From the NCBI RefSeq assembly GCF_900086705.1, contig NZ_LT575483.1:745166-809165 (forward strand): a DNA stretch of 64,000 nt, read 5' to 3'. This document shows, in pieces, positions 18,311-26,264 of the stretch. The notes under the pieces were generated by a model. It did not search any database. It had not been told where the DNA came from and saw only the letters and a program-made list of their open reading frames with translations. Positions within the stretch are counted from its first letter, which is position 1, and every line of letters begins with the position of its first letter. The translations under genes and the position numbers were made by a program. The stretch is from Massilibacillus massiliensis (GTDB lineage Bacteria > Bacillota > Negativicutes > FLKF01).

Positions 18311-20035
18311 TTACCCTAATTTCACTGCATTTTTGCCTGACAAATAACCAAAAGTATAGGCCCGTCCATGGCTGCAACCGGTGACAACAATTGGATAATC
18401 GGTGGCAAAAAAGCTGCCAGAATTATTACCAGCTGCATAAAGTCCTGGAATTACATTTTTTTCTGTATCTAATACTTGTAATTTATCATTGATCGTTAAA
18501 CCGCCTAAAGTTACGAGTAATGCTGTACCAATATGACCAGCATAGAACGGCGCTTTTTCAACAGTAGTCAAATAGACTTTATCTTTTCCAAAATCTTCGT
18601 CATCACCTTTTTTAGCTAACTCATTGTATCTATCAACTGTAACTTTTAATGTCTCTACTGGAACTTTCATCTTTTGGGCAAGTTCCTCAATGCTATCTGC
18701 TTTTACAACAATACCTTTTTGAACCAAATCTTCTAACTCTGCTTTACGATGATGAAATTTTAAAGTTTTACAAGCACTCTGCTTAAATCTAGGTGCTTCA
18801 TCTTCATATTTATCATCCCAGATTGTCCATCTTGTATTCCCAGCCTGCTGCCGAACTGCATTAGATATATATGCAAACGGTAAATCTTCATTGGCATATC
18901 GTTCACCGCGTAAATTTACACTAAGCCAAGGCTGACGAACCATGGCATCTATTCTGCCTGCATTTTTTCCATCTGGGTCAAGTAACGCATTGTCAAAATA
19001 CATCGGTGCATGTGGTCCCTCATCCATCCCTGCGCCGACCCACATTCCCATTTTATGACCATCGCCAGTATTATAGGTACCAGGATACATAATCTTTTGT
19101 ATTTTTTCTGATGTAGGGATATAGTAGCCAAGCATTTCTTTATCATGGCCATAGTCTCCCGCACAAAGAATAACGGCTTTTTTTGCATTGAATTTTACAT
19201 ATTGGTCTTGCTTATTTTTCGCAATAACTCCAGTTACACGATCCTTATTATCTTTGCGAACAAGCTGGACTGCCGGCATTTCAAATTTAAAATCAACACC
19301 TAATTTTTCAGCAGTTGTTTTCAATGTGTAGGCCATTGCAACTACACCATTCCCGCCAATCATACCTTTTGGCGTTTTTTCAGCCGCATCAGCCGGTGGT
19401 TCTAAAACAAAAGATAATGTAGGAATATTGGGAATTGTTGCACCAGGAGAAATTTGCTCTTCTTTGGTCCAAACAGATTTTACTTTACACCCAACCTTTA
19501 ATGCATTATCAACAATCCAATCATTCACCTTACCACTTTGTTCTGAAAAAAGTTTTACCACCTTTTGATCTGCTTTGTATGCACCCCAACGCATAATTTC
19601 ACGTGTCACCACTTTAGGATCTAAGCTGTTTCCCGCTTGCACTTGGAGTTTTGAATTAACTGCACCATAATCATAACTGCGAAAATTAATATTGGGACCT
19701 TTTTCAATAATGATAACTTTTGCGCCTTCCTCAGCAGCAGCTGCCGCTGCACAAATTCCAGACATTCCGGCGCCAACAACAATTACATCGGCCTCCAATG
19801 TTTCTTTTATTTCACTGTCTTTAATTGGTTCCGGTGCTTTTAAGAAGTTCGGTGCCTTCATTGTTGCTTTTGTTCCTTCTTCGACATCTTGGGCTACACC
19901 ATTTTTTCTTCCCTTACCACAAGCCGTCAATAAAAATCCAGAGCCTACAACACCGGCAACTGTAACTGCGCTACTCTTTAAAAAGTTACGTCTTGATACA
20001 CCTTTTGCGGTATTTGCATCTTTTTCTAACTGCAT
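18311..20035 (-). CDS. Tat-exported FAD-dependent reductase lipoprotein (module 2)
   Basis: A 574-residue close paralogue of the 13605-15323 enzyme. It has Tat motif SRRNFLK (14-20), lipobox LTAC with Cys39, FAD motif VIVVGAGMSGICAAAAAAEE (about 84-103), GERYANED at the proton-donor loop, LVTLGG where fumarate reductases have HHTMGG, and the end YAAGNNSGSFFATDYP with HGRAYTFGYLSGKN. It carries no haem-binding motif. GGGGAG precedes the ATG by 8 bases. It is first in a two-gene operon with porin 2 and diverges from the five-haem cytochrome gene at 20472, the likely source of its electrons. Fumarate itself is an unlikely substrate given the missing residues; a methacrylate-, cinnamate- or enone-type acceptor is conceivable. 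Confidence 0.92.
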   Translation of the reverse strand: MQLEKDANTAKGVSRRNFLKSSAVTVAGVVGSGFLLTACGKGRKNGVAQDVEEGTKATMKAPNFLKAPEPIKDSEIKETLEADVIVVGAGMSGICAAAAAAEEGAKVIIIEKGPNINFRSYDYGAVNSKLQVQAGNSLDPKVVTREIMRWGAYKADQKVVKLFSEQSGKVNDWIVDNALKVGCKVKSVWTKEEQISPGATIPNIPTLSFVLEPPADAAEKTPKGMIGGNGVVAMAYTLKTTAEKLGVDFKFEMPAVQLVRKDNKDRVTGVIAKNKQDQYVKFNAKKAVILCAGDYGHDKEMLGYYIPTSEKIQKIMYPGTYNTGDGHKMGMWVGAGMDEGPHAPMYFDNALLDPDGKNAGRIDAMVRQPWLSVNLRGERYANEDLPFAYISNAVRQQAGNTRWTIWDDKYEDEAPRFKQSACKTLKFHHRKAELEDLVQKGIVVKADSIEELAQKMKVPVETLKVTVDRYNELAKKGDDEDFGKDKVYLTTVEKAPFYAGHIGTALLVTLGGLTINDKLQVLDTEKNVIPGLYAAGNNSGSFFATDYPIVVTGCSHGRAYTFGYLSGKNAVKLG

Positions 20036-20105
20036 ACAAAATTCTCCCCTACTCTAGAATAAATCATAAGTCCATAATTTATAAATTCGTCCTCATTCGA
20101 CAATT

Positions 20106-20181
20106 GTTATATTATCATCCAAATAAATCAACAGTCACTAAAGATATCTACAAAACGAATTAGCATTTACTGTAGATATCT
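20106..20181 (-). promoter_or_regulatory. Inverted repeat and candidate promoter of flavoprotein 2
   Basis: AGATATCTACA (20142-20152) and TGTAGATATCT (20171-20181) form a perfect 11-bp inverted repeat with an 18-base spacer. It sits upstream of a possible -10 (TATAAC on the minus strand, 20106-20111). The position fits an activator site; the same TGTAGATA octamer recurs upstream of flavoprotein 1. Confidence 0.5.
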
Positions 20182-20310
20182 ATAATCGATATTAATTTTA
20201 TCATAATTTTTAAATCAGAATTTCTAAATTTATATTGTTTAATTATTAAAATTTATTGTTGATAAAAATCTTTAGATAAAGAATTTTTTTGCAAGTTTTC
20301 TAAATTCTAT

Positions 20311-20369
20311 TTGTATATATTTCTTCAATTATATATACAAAAAGTTTTGTCGAATTATTGTATATATAG
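20311..20369. promoter_or_regulatory. TTGTATATAT inverted repeat upstream of the cytochrome gene
   Basis: TTGTATATAT (20311-20320) and ATATATACAA (20331-20340) form a perfect inverted repeat with a 10-base spacer. A third copy, ATTGTATATATA, begins at 20357. The cytochrome start is about 100 bases downstream. Confidence 0.4.
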
Positions 20370-20471
20370 CTAAAGCAAATAAACGTAATTAATTATAAAA
20401 TAATTAGGCAGAGTAAATTTTTTTGTCTGCATTCTGTAAGAAAATCTATTTAGAAAGGAAGAGATGCTCCT

Positions 20472-20993
20472 ATGAAAAATTTTTTATTAAAAATCGTAGA
20501 GTTCATAAAACGAAAACCACTCGTGGCGGCAGTTGCCTTAGTTGTGTTGATCGGCGCCGGATCTTTTGCGATGAAACAAGCAAGTGCCAATCCTGCCTTT
20601 TGCGCGAGCTGCCATAATCTTGAGCCTTATGTCGCTGGTTATGAAGATAGCGATTTATTAGCAAATGCGCATAATAAAGCGGGTGTTAAATGTATTGACT
20701 GTCATCAAAAATCAATTGCGGACAAAGTTGAAGAAGGTATTGCATATGTGACAGATGATTTCGATGATCCTATGGAAAAACGTAAATTAGATAATGATAC
20801 GTGTTTAAAATGCCATGATGTTGAAAAAATCAAAGCAAAAACACAATTTGGAGAGCAAAATCCGCACGATTCTCACATGGGTGATCTCGTATGCTCTGAT
20901 TGCCATAGCATGCATAGAAAATCAAAAACAACTTGTTCACAATGTCATAACTTTGAATGGATGAAAGAGTTGCCGTCTAATTGGGAAAAATAA
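20472..20993 (+). CDS. Membrane-anchored five-haem cytochrome c, NapC/NrfH-like
   Basis: A 173-residue protein with one N-terminal membrane anchor (about 16-36) and five CxxCH haem-binding motifs: CASCH (44-48), CIDCH (74-78), CLKCH (111-115), CSDCH (141-145) and CSQCH (155-159). The first, with the following NLEP, resembles the quinol-facing haem 1 of NrfH/NapC/CymA proteins. Those oxidise menaquinol and pass electrons to periplasmic reductases. Most members carry four haems, so five is unusual for this length. It diverges from flavoprotein 2 and precedes tatA and the ccm operon, which suggests that it feeds the two haem-free flavoprotein reductases. AGGAAGAG lies upstream of the ATG. Confidence 0.9.
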   Translation: MKNFLLKIVEFIKRKPLVAAVALVVLIGAGSFAMKQASANPAFCASCHNLEPYVAGYEDSDLLANAHNKAGVKCIDCHQKSIADKVEEGIAYVTDDFDDPMEKRKLDNDTCLKCHDVEKIKAKTQFGEQNPHDSHMGDLVCSDCHSMHRKSKTTCSQCHNFEWMKELPSNWEK

Positions 20994-21092
20994 TTTTTCT
21001 TCATTTATCATTCATACAAAAAACCGTTAGTTTTCTCATACGATTATGATAATGAATTTTTACATATTATGAAAAAAGGAAGTGCATAGATC

Positions 21093-21314
21093 ATGTTCGG
21101 TTTAGGTATGCCTGAAATTGCGCTTATTGCAGTCATTGGTCTTATTGTCTTTGGCCCCGGCAGATTACCTGAGGTTGGTAAATCGATTGGTAAAAGCATC
21201 GGAGAAATTCGCAATGCAATCAATGAGCCTCCACCAGCACAGCCACCACAGAAAATTATCGTGGAAGCCACTACTCCTACTACTGAAACAATCAAAAAAA
21301 CATCTGAAACCTAA
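21093..21314 (+). CDS. tatA: Sec-independent translocase subunit TatA
   Basis: A 73-residue protein with the TatA/E signature: MPEIALIAVIGLIVFGPGRL places the short N-terminal membrane helix and the FGPGRLPE hinge, followed by an amphipathic helix (GKSIGKSIGEIRNAIN) and a proline- and threonine-rich tail. It forms the pore-like part of the twin-arginine translocase that exports folded, cofactor-loaded proteins. No TatC is in the window. Its place between a cytochrome and the ccm operon, near two Tat-signal flavoproteins, suggests service to this respiratory cluster. AAAGGAAG precedes the ATG. Confidence 0.93.
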   Translation: MFGLGMPEIALIAVIGLIVFGPGRLPEVGKSIGKSIGEIRNAINEPPPAQPPQKIIVEATTPTTETIKKTSET

Positions 21315-21373
21315 ATATAACTACGATATATAAAGAATTTTAATTCATCCTAACCGTAGTCAAATGATACAAA

Positions 21374-21542
21374 GACATAACCTATTTTAAAATCATCAAC
21401 ATGAAAACAGGTTATGTCATCAGATAAATTCATATCATACAGCAGAAAAAATGAATCATGATGCTTATTCATGTCATTCATTTTATCACTAAAGTAGTAG
21501 GTTACAGATAAGACCATGCCGTTTAAGGAATGGTCTTATCTG
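21374..21542 (+). promoter_or_regulatory. Three-hairpin leader before ccmA
   Basis: The 247-base gap between tatA and ccmA holds three strong hairpins in a row. GACATAACCTATTTT pairs with AAAACAGGTTATGTC (21374-21418, one mismatch). AAAATGAATCATGA pairs with TCATGTCATTCATTTT (about 21448-21484). CAGATAAGACCATGCC pairs with GGAATGGTCTTATCTG (about 21505-21542, one mismatch) and is followed by ATTTTATT and the ccmA Shine-Dalgarno GGAGG. The last hairpin is terminator-like, so transcription or translation of the ccm operon may be controlled here. Confidence 0.55.
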
Positions 21543-21561
21543 ATTTTATTGGAGGAAAAAG

Positions 21562-22194
21562 ATGTCTATTGAGATCGAATTGTTAAACATCACCAAACGT
21601 TATGGAGATAAAATCCTATATCAGAACCTAGTCGGTAAAATAGAATCTAGTAGTTGCACCTGTATTACTGGCAATAACGGTTCAGGAAAATCTACTTTAC
21701 TAAAAATTATCGCTGGTATCATTAAACCAACCACAGGCACTATTGTGCCAAAAAAGGGGAACAAACAAATTCCTATGAATGATTATCGCACATATATTGG
21801 TATGGTATCACCGGAAATGAATATGTACGACACTCTGACAGCTATGGAAAACCTACAATTTTTTACTGGAATCATGCCCTCGACAGCATGCTCTGATCAT
21901 GCATTATTGCAAAATTCTTTAAAAATGGTAGGTCTGATGGAGGTTAAAGAAAAACCGGTAAAGACCTTTTCCACCGGGATGAAACAAAGATTAAAACTCG
22001 CTGTTTTACTTGCATCCGACCACCCCTTATGGATCTTTGATGAACCATCTTCCAATCTTGATGAAGACGGAAGAAAACTCGTGAAAAGTTGCATTGCGCA
22101 AGGTCTGAAGAAAAACAAAACCATCATACTGGCAACCAATGACCCGCTGGAGGTACGTTATGCAGACTCTGTATTTAAACTTACAAAAAATTAA
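21562..22194 (+). CDS. ccmA: Haem exporter ATP-binding subunit CcmA
   Basis: A 210-residue ABC ATPase. Walker A is GNNGSGKST (about 38-46), the ABC signature is FSTGMKQRLKLA, and Walker B is LWIFDEPSSNLDEDG. With CcmB it drives release of holo-CcmE in system I cytochrome c maturation. GGAGG lies close to the ATG, just after a leader hairpin. Its last 35 bases overlap ccmB. The generic ABC ATPase could not be named alone; the following ccmB, C, E and F genes fix the assignment. Confidence 0.93.
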   Translation: MSIEIELLNITKRYGDKILYQNLVGKIESSSCTCITGNNGSGKSTLLKIIAGIIKPTTGTIVPKKGNKQIPMNDYRTYIGMVSPEMNMYDTLTAMENLQFFTGIMPSTACSDHALLQNSLKMVGLMEVKEKPVKTFSTGMKQRLKLAVLLASDHPLWIFDEPSSNLDEDGRKLVKSCIAQGLKKNKTIILATNDPLEVRYADSVFKLTKN

Positions 22195-22837
22195 ACTTGT
22201 TTTTTATAAGGAATTGCGAACTGAATACCGTACACGCTATGCAGTCGGTGCTTTAAGCATGTTTGCTCTGACTACCCTGGCAAGTGTCAGCATGGCAATC
22301 GGCAGCATGCATTTATCACCAAAGCTCCTCGCCGTGCTTTTATGGATCATTTTATTTTTTTCTGCGATGGCTGGTATGTCGCGCGTTTTTATCCAAGAAG
22401 AAGAAACGGGTACAATTCATACGCTAAAGCTATACGGACAAGCCCAAATCATTTTATTCGGTAAGCTGATCTATAATATTGTACTGTTAAATGGTCTGAC
22501 AATTTGTTTAATACCTTTATTCATTATTTTACTCAACGTAGATATAAGCAGTTTCAGTTTCTTTATCCTTATTTTATTGCTCGGAAATATCGGTATGGCA
22601 GCCATTTCCACGTTAACCGCCGCACTCGTAGTCCATACGCAAAGCAAAGGTTCTCTATTTACGGTATTAACCTTTCCAATTTTATTGCCTTTATTTTTAA
22701 TGCTCATTCAATTAACTGCAATGGCAATTGACGACACAAGCTTTCAGGGAAGCAAACAATTACTTTTTATCGGTGCTTACGACTTTATCATGATCGGCAT
22801 CTCTTCTATTTTATTTGACTATATTTGGTATGACTAA
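22160..22837 (+). CDS. ccmB: Haem exporter membrane subunit CcmB
   Basis: A 225-residue membrane protein with about six hydrophobic segments and the CcmB-type N-terminus, FYKELRTEYRTRYAV, followed later by FIQEEETGTIHTLKLYG. It is the permease partner of CcmA. Start 22160 is taken because GGAGG lies 6 bases upstream; the in-frame start at 22139 has none. It overlaps ccmA and its stop is 13 bases before ccmC. Confidence 0.92.
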   Translation: MQTLYLNLQKIKLVFYKELRTEYRTRYAVGALSMFALTTLASVSMAIGSMHLSPKLLAVLLWIILFFSAMAGMSRVFIQEEETGTIHTLKLYGQAQIILFGKLIYNIVLLNGLTICLIPLFIILLNVDISSFSFFILILLLGNIGMAAISTLTAALVVHTQSKGSLFTVLTFPILLPLFLMLIQLTAMAIDDTSFQGSKQLLFIGAYDFIMIGISSILFDYIWYD

Positions 22838-22850
22838 GGAGGTTATTTTC

Positions 22851-23498
22851 ATGTTGAATTCTTTGTTAACTTTCTACACACTTTGTGTGCTTTGGGCAGT
22901 ATTTTATTTGGTTCCACCTGCTGAAGGTTTAGGTTATCTCGTCCGTATTGCATTTTTTCATATTCCTGTTGCATGGGTTTCGGTTCTTGCATTTTTACTA
23001 TCTGCCTGGTATGCACTTCGTTACCTTAACACCAAAGACCTAACCTATGATCATTTATGTGCACGTTCAGCTTATTTGGGTTTAATATTTTGCTTATTCG
23101 CTACAATAAGCGGTGCTATTTTTGCAAAGCTAACCTGGGGTGCATACTGGAATTGGGATCCCCGCCAAATTACGATCTTTATCCTTTTGATGATTTACGG
23201 CGCTTATACCGTTCTTCGAAGTTCAATCGAAGATCAAGAAACTAAGGCAAAATTATCCGCAGTATATTCTCTCCTCTCTTTTGTAACTGTTCCTTTTTTA
23301 GTATTTATCATTCCACGTTACTATTTTTCCCTCCATCCGTCACCAGTCATGAATCAGGCTGGAAAACTTGATATGGATCCGATCATGGTTTATGTTTTGC
23401 TGGCGGCGCTTATCAACTGTACTTTATTATTTCTCCGCATTTTATTCATCCACAAAAAACAACAAGATTTATTAAAAGAAAGTAGCGAATTTATATGA
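22851..23498 (+). CDS. ccmC: Haem handling protein CcmC
   Basis: A 215-residue protein with six membrane segments and the tryptophan-rich periplasmic motif WGAYWNWDPRQ that binds haem. It also has the two flanking histidine-bearing loops expected (FFHIPVAW in the first, SLHPSP in the second). CcmC loads haem onto CcmE. AAGGAGG is 8 bases upstream of the ATG; an in-frame start at 22815 falls inside ccmB and lacks a site. The stop overlaps the ccmE start (ATGA). Confidence 0.95.
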   Translation: MLNSLLTFYTLCVLWAVFYLVPPAEGLGYLVRIAFFHIPVAWVSVLAFLLSAWYALRYLNTKDLTYDHLCARSAYLGLIFCLFATISGAIFAKLTWGAYWNWDPRQITIFILLMIYGAYTVLRSSIEDQETKAKLSAVYSLLSFVTVPFLVFIIPRYYFSLHPSPVMNQAGKLDMDPIMVYVLLAALINCTLLFLRILFIHKKQQDLLKESSEFI

Positions 23499-23872
23499 AA
23501 AAACGTCAGATTAGCATCCTAATCTTCATTACCTTATTTCTAGGTTATTGTCTTTCCCAATTTTCAAATTCACTGAATCCTTATGTAAATTTTGCAGAAG
23601 CAAAATCTTTAAATACCACTGTGCAAATAAAAGGAACCTTAAACAAAGATAACGATTCTATTACGTATGAAAATAAACAGTTAAAATTTTTTCTTCGTGG
23701 TGAACAGAATGAAAAAATACTCGTTTCCTATAAAGGAATAAAACCTGAAAACTTTGAACACGCAGAAAGTATCGTTGTAATCGGTAAGTATAACAACGAT
23801 CAATTTATCGCTGAAAAGCTATTAGTGAAATGTCCTTCAAAATATGAACGCAAAGGAGAACCTAAACCATGA
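23495..23872 (+). CDS. ccmE: Haem chaperone CcmE, cysteine-type
   Basis: A 125-residue membrane-anchored OB-fold protein that carries haem covalently to CcmF. One N-terminal helix (about 5-20) is followed by strands including TTVQIKGTLN and KILVSYKGIKPENF. The canonical haem-binding HxxxY is replaced by CPSKY, with Cys113 and Tyr117, the CxxxY variant known from Desulfovibrio and some archaea. The short charged tail ERKGEPKP follows. It overlaps ccmC (ATGA) and ccmF (ATGA), so the three are translationally coupled. Confidence 0.93.
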   Translation: MKKRQISILIFITLFLGYCLSQFSNSLNPYVNFAEAKSLNTTVQIKGTLNKDNDSITYENKQLKFFLRGEQNEKILVSYKGIKPENFEHAESIVVIGKYNNDQFIAEKLLVKCPSKYERKGEPKP

Positions 23873-26022
23873 TTGGTGTCATTAGTCTATTTCTAGCCTT
23901 GATCACAGTAACAATTGCCGTCTTTTCTTCAATCAGTACATATGCTAAAGAAGGATTAAAAAAAGAATCTACCTCAACATTTACTTTGGGCTCGTTTTGT
24001 TACCAACTTTCGAATATTTTTATTCTATTTACAAGTGCTTTTTTTATCTATATTATCTTGACCGATCAATTTCAATATCGTTATGTTTGGAGTTTTTCTG
24101 CTAAGGATCTTCCTTTAGCTTATAAATTTGCCGCATTTTGGGCCGGACAAGAAGGTTCATTTTTACTTTGGACGTTACTTCACGCACTGATCGGCCTCTA
24201 TTTTGAGCGATCAAATACTATGGCCAAACCCGCTTTTATTGCCTACATGATCATCCAAGCAGTACTCACAATTTTGCTCATGATCAAAAATCCTTTTCTG
24301 CTTCAAGCGGGTCATCCAGTAGACGGCATGGGATTAAATCCACTTTTACAAGATCCTTGGATGGTAATTCATCCACCAATTATTTTCATCGGCTATGCAA
24401 CACTGGCAATTCCGTTTTCCTATGCACTAGGCGGTCTTATCACGGAAAAACATAGAGAATGGATGGAAAAAGCACTTCCCTGGACACTTTTCTCTTGGAG
24501 TTTTTTAGGCGCAGGTATCTTTATCGGTGGTTATTGGGCATATAAAACACTCGGCTGGGGAGGTTATTGGGGTTGGGATCCAGTAGAAAATTCGTCCCTT
24601 GTTCCTTGGCTGACAAGCTGTGCACTTATTCATTTATTGATTACAGCGAAGATAAAACCTGGTGCATTTAAATTAACCTATTTAATGGCAATTTGCAGTT
24701 TTCTCCTTGTACTTTATGGAACTTTTTTAACGCGTAGTGGCGTACTTAGTGATTTTTCCGTACATTCTTTCAGTGAAGATGGCACTGCCGGAACAATTGC
24801 AACATTATTTATTTTAGTGGCTGTCGTATCTTTACTACTATTATCCTTAAAATGGGGACGTCTCTATACAGCTCCTATTTATCAAAAGTTCCAGAGCCGC
24901 GAATTCGTAATTACAGCAGGTGCAATTGCGTTTATAGCGCTGGCTGCGCTCATTCTTGTTGGTATGTCAACCCCACTCGTCAGCAAATTTTTAGGCAGTC
25001 CGCAAAACGTAAATATTGAGTTTTATAACAATGCTACCTTACCCTTAATCAGCATTATTCTGGCTCTAATTACATTAACGCCAATGTTAAAATGGCTGCA
25101 AACAGAAACACCTAACTATCGTAACGTCTGGTATCTAACAATCCCTCTAGTAATTGCTATTGTAATTTGCATCTTCTATCAAATTTATCATCCACTTTGC
25201 ATCATCGCGATACTATTGGCCTGCACAGCATTTAGCAGCCATGTAATTCACTACAAACAGCTCTCTTTAGCAGCCACAATCGCGCACATCGGTCTATCGG
25301 TCATGACGATCGGCATCATTCTTTCTTCTGCCGGCAGTCAAAATCAAAACATTAGTTTTGAAGTCGACGAGATTCAATCAGTTTTTGGCTATAATATAAA
25401 GTATCTCGGTGAAACTAGTAACTTAGATAAACGGGAAAAATATCAAAACTTTGAACTGCTCAATGAAAATACAATGATAAAAGCATTAACTAAGCTCACT
25501 GACACTGGCGATGATGCTGCGAGAGAACCCGGAATATACAAGACGTTCACCGGTGATGTATATTTTGCTCCGGCACACAAGCATGACCAAGAAATCAACA
25601 TTCTCACACTAAAAACAGGCACTTCTGTTACTGAAGATAATCTTACGCTAACTTTAACCGATATCGTAATGGAACGAAATCATACAAGTCAAAATATAAA
25701 AGTTCATGCAACTTTTGAAGTAAACAATGAAACGATGACTGAAACAGTCATACTTGAAATGATCCATGATAACGGTCAATTCAAGCCCGTACCAGTTGAA
25801 ATACTCGACAATCAATATAGTTTATCACTGACTGGCGTAAATGCGGCCAATAAACAAGTACGTTTAGAACTAAAAAAACTCCAGCCAAGCACAACACCAC
25901 AGATTGATATCGATATAAGTTATAAACCACTGATAGGCTTTGTATGGTTAGGGTGCATTCTGATTACGATTGGGTGCCTTTATGCCGCGATGAAAAAAAT
26001 CGGACAAATAAAACAAACTTAG
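23869..26022 (+). CDS. ccmF: Cytochrome c haem lyase CcmF
   Basis: A 717-residue integral membrane protein with about 15 hydrophobic segments. The WWD motif is seen as WGGYWGWDPVENSSLVPWL, and other conserved blocks are FWAGQEGSFLLW and NPLLQDPWMVIHPP, with GTFLTRSGVLSD after the WWD. A periplasmic C-terminal domain (about 490-690) precedes the last helix. It attaches haem to CxxCH cysteines of exported cytochromes. No ccmD, ccmG, ccmH or ccmI follows, so thiol handling must be supplied elsewhere or differ. Terminator at 26204. Confidence 0.96.
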   Translation: MIGVISLFLALITVTIAVFSSISTYAKEGLKKESTSTFTLGSFCYQLSNIFILFTSAFFIYIILTDQFQYRYVWSFSAKDLPLAYKFAAFWAGQEGSFLLWTLLHALIGLYFERSNTMAKPAFIAYMIIQAVLTILLMIKNPFLLQAGHPVDGMGLNPLLQDPWMVIHPPIIFIGYATLAIPFSYALGGLITEKHREWMEKALPWTLFSWSFLGAGIFIGGYWAYKTLGWGGYWGWDPVENSSLVPWLTSCALIHLLITAKIKPGAFKLTYLMAICSFLLVLYGTFLTRSGVLSDFSVHSFSEDGTAGTIATLFILVAVVSLLLLSLKWGRLYTAPIYQKFQSREFVITAGAIAFIALAALILVGMSTPLVSKFLGSPQNVNIEFYNNATLPLISIILALITLTPMLKWLQTETPNYRNVWYLTIPLVIAIVICIFYQIYHPLCIIAILLACTAFSSHVIHYKQLSLAATIAHIGLSVMTIGIILSSAGSQNQNISFEVDEIQSVFGYNIKYLGETSNLDKREKYQNFELLNENTMIKALTKLTDTGDDAAREPGIYKTFTGDVYFAPAHKHDQEINILTLKTGTSVTEDNLTLTLTDIVMERNHTSQNIKVHATFEVNNETMTETVILEMIHDNGQFKPVPVEILDNQYSLSLTGVNAANKQVRLELKKLQPSTTPQIDIDISYKPLIGFVWLGCILITIGCLYAAMKKIGQIKQT

Positions 26023-26203
26023 CATACGTCTACAAAAAAAATGTTTTTAAAACTGTAGAAACGTACCAAGACAAATCGGCTGCATTCCTATAAAATAGGT
26101 TTTGTAAACGACATATAATATATTACACACAGTATAGTAATCAGTGTAGTTTTCTTGACTAAATCTGTTATTATACAAAATGAAGACAACCTAAAAACAC
26201 CCT

Positions 26204-26245
26204 GAAAAGCACCTGTAATCCCTAACAGGTGCTTTTCTATTTTTA
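26204..26245 (+). terminator. Terminator of the ccm operon
   Basis: GAAAAGCACCTGT and ACAGGTGCTTTTC form a perfect hairpin followed by TATTTTTATT. It lies about 180 bases after ccmF; nothing else is recognised in that gap. Confidence 0.85.
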
Positions 26246-26264
26246 TTATAATTTTATATACAGA

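Noticed and set aside
13605-20035. Fumarate reductase (flavocytochrome c) as the call for the two flavoproteins
   Set aside because: No CxxCH haem motifs and the His and Arg substrate motifs of fumarate reductases are absent; only the superfamily and proton-donor loop match.
20423-20617. Overlapping plus-strand ORF of 64 codons at the cytochrome start
   Set aside because: It lies in another frame of the cytochrome gene, which has haem motifs and a good start.
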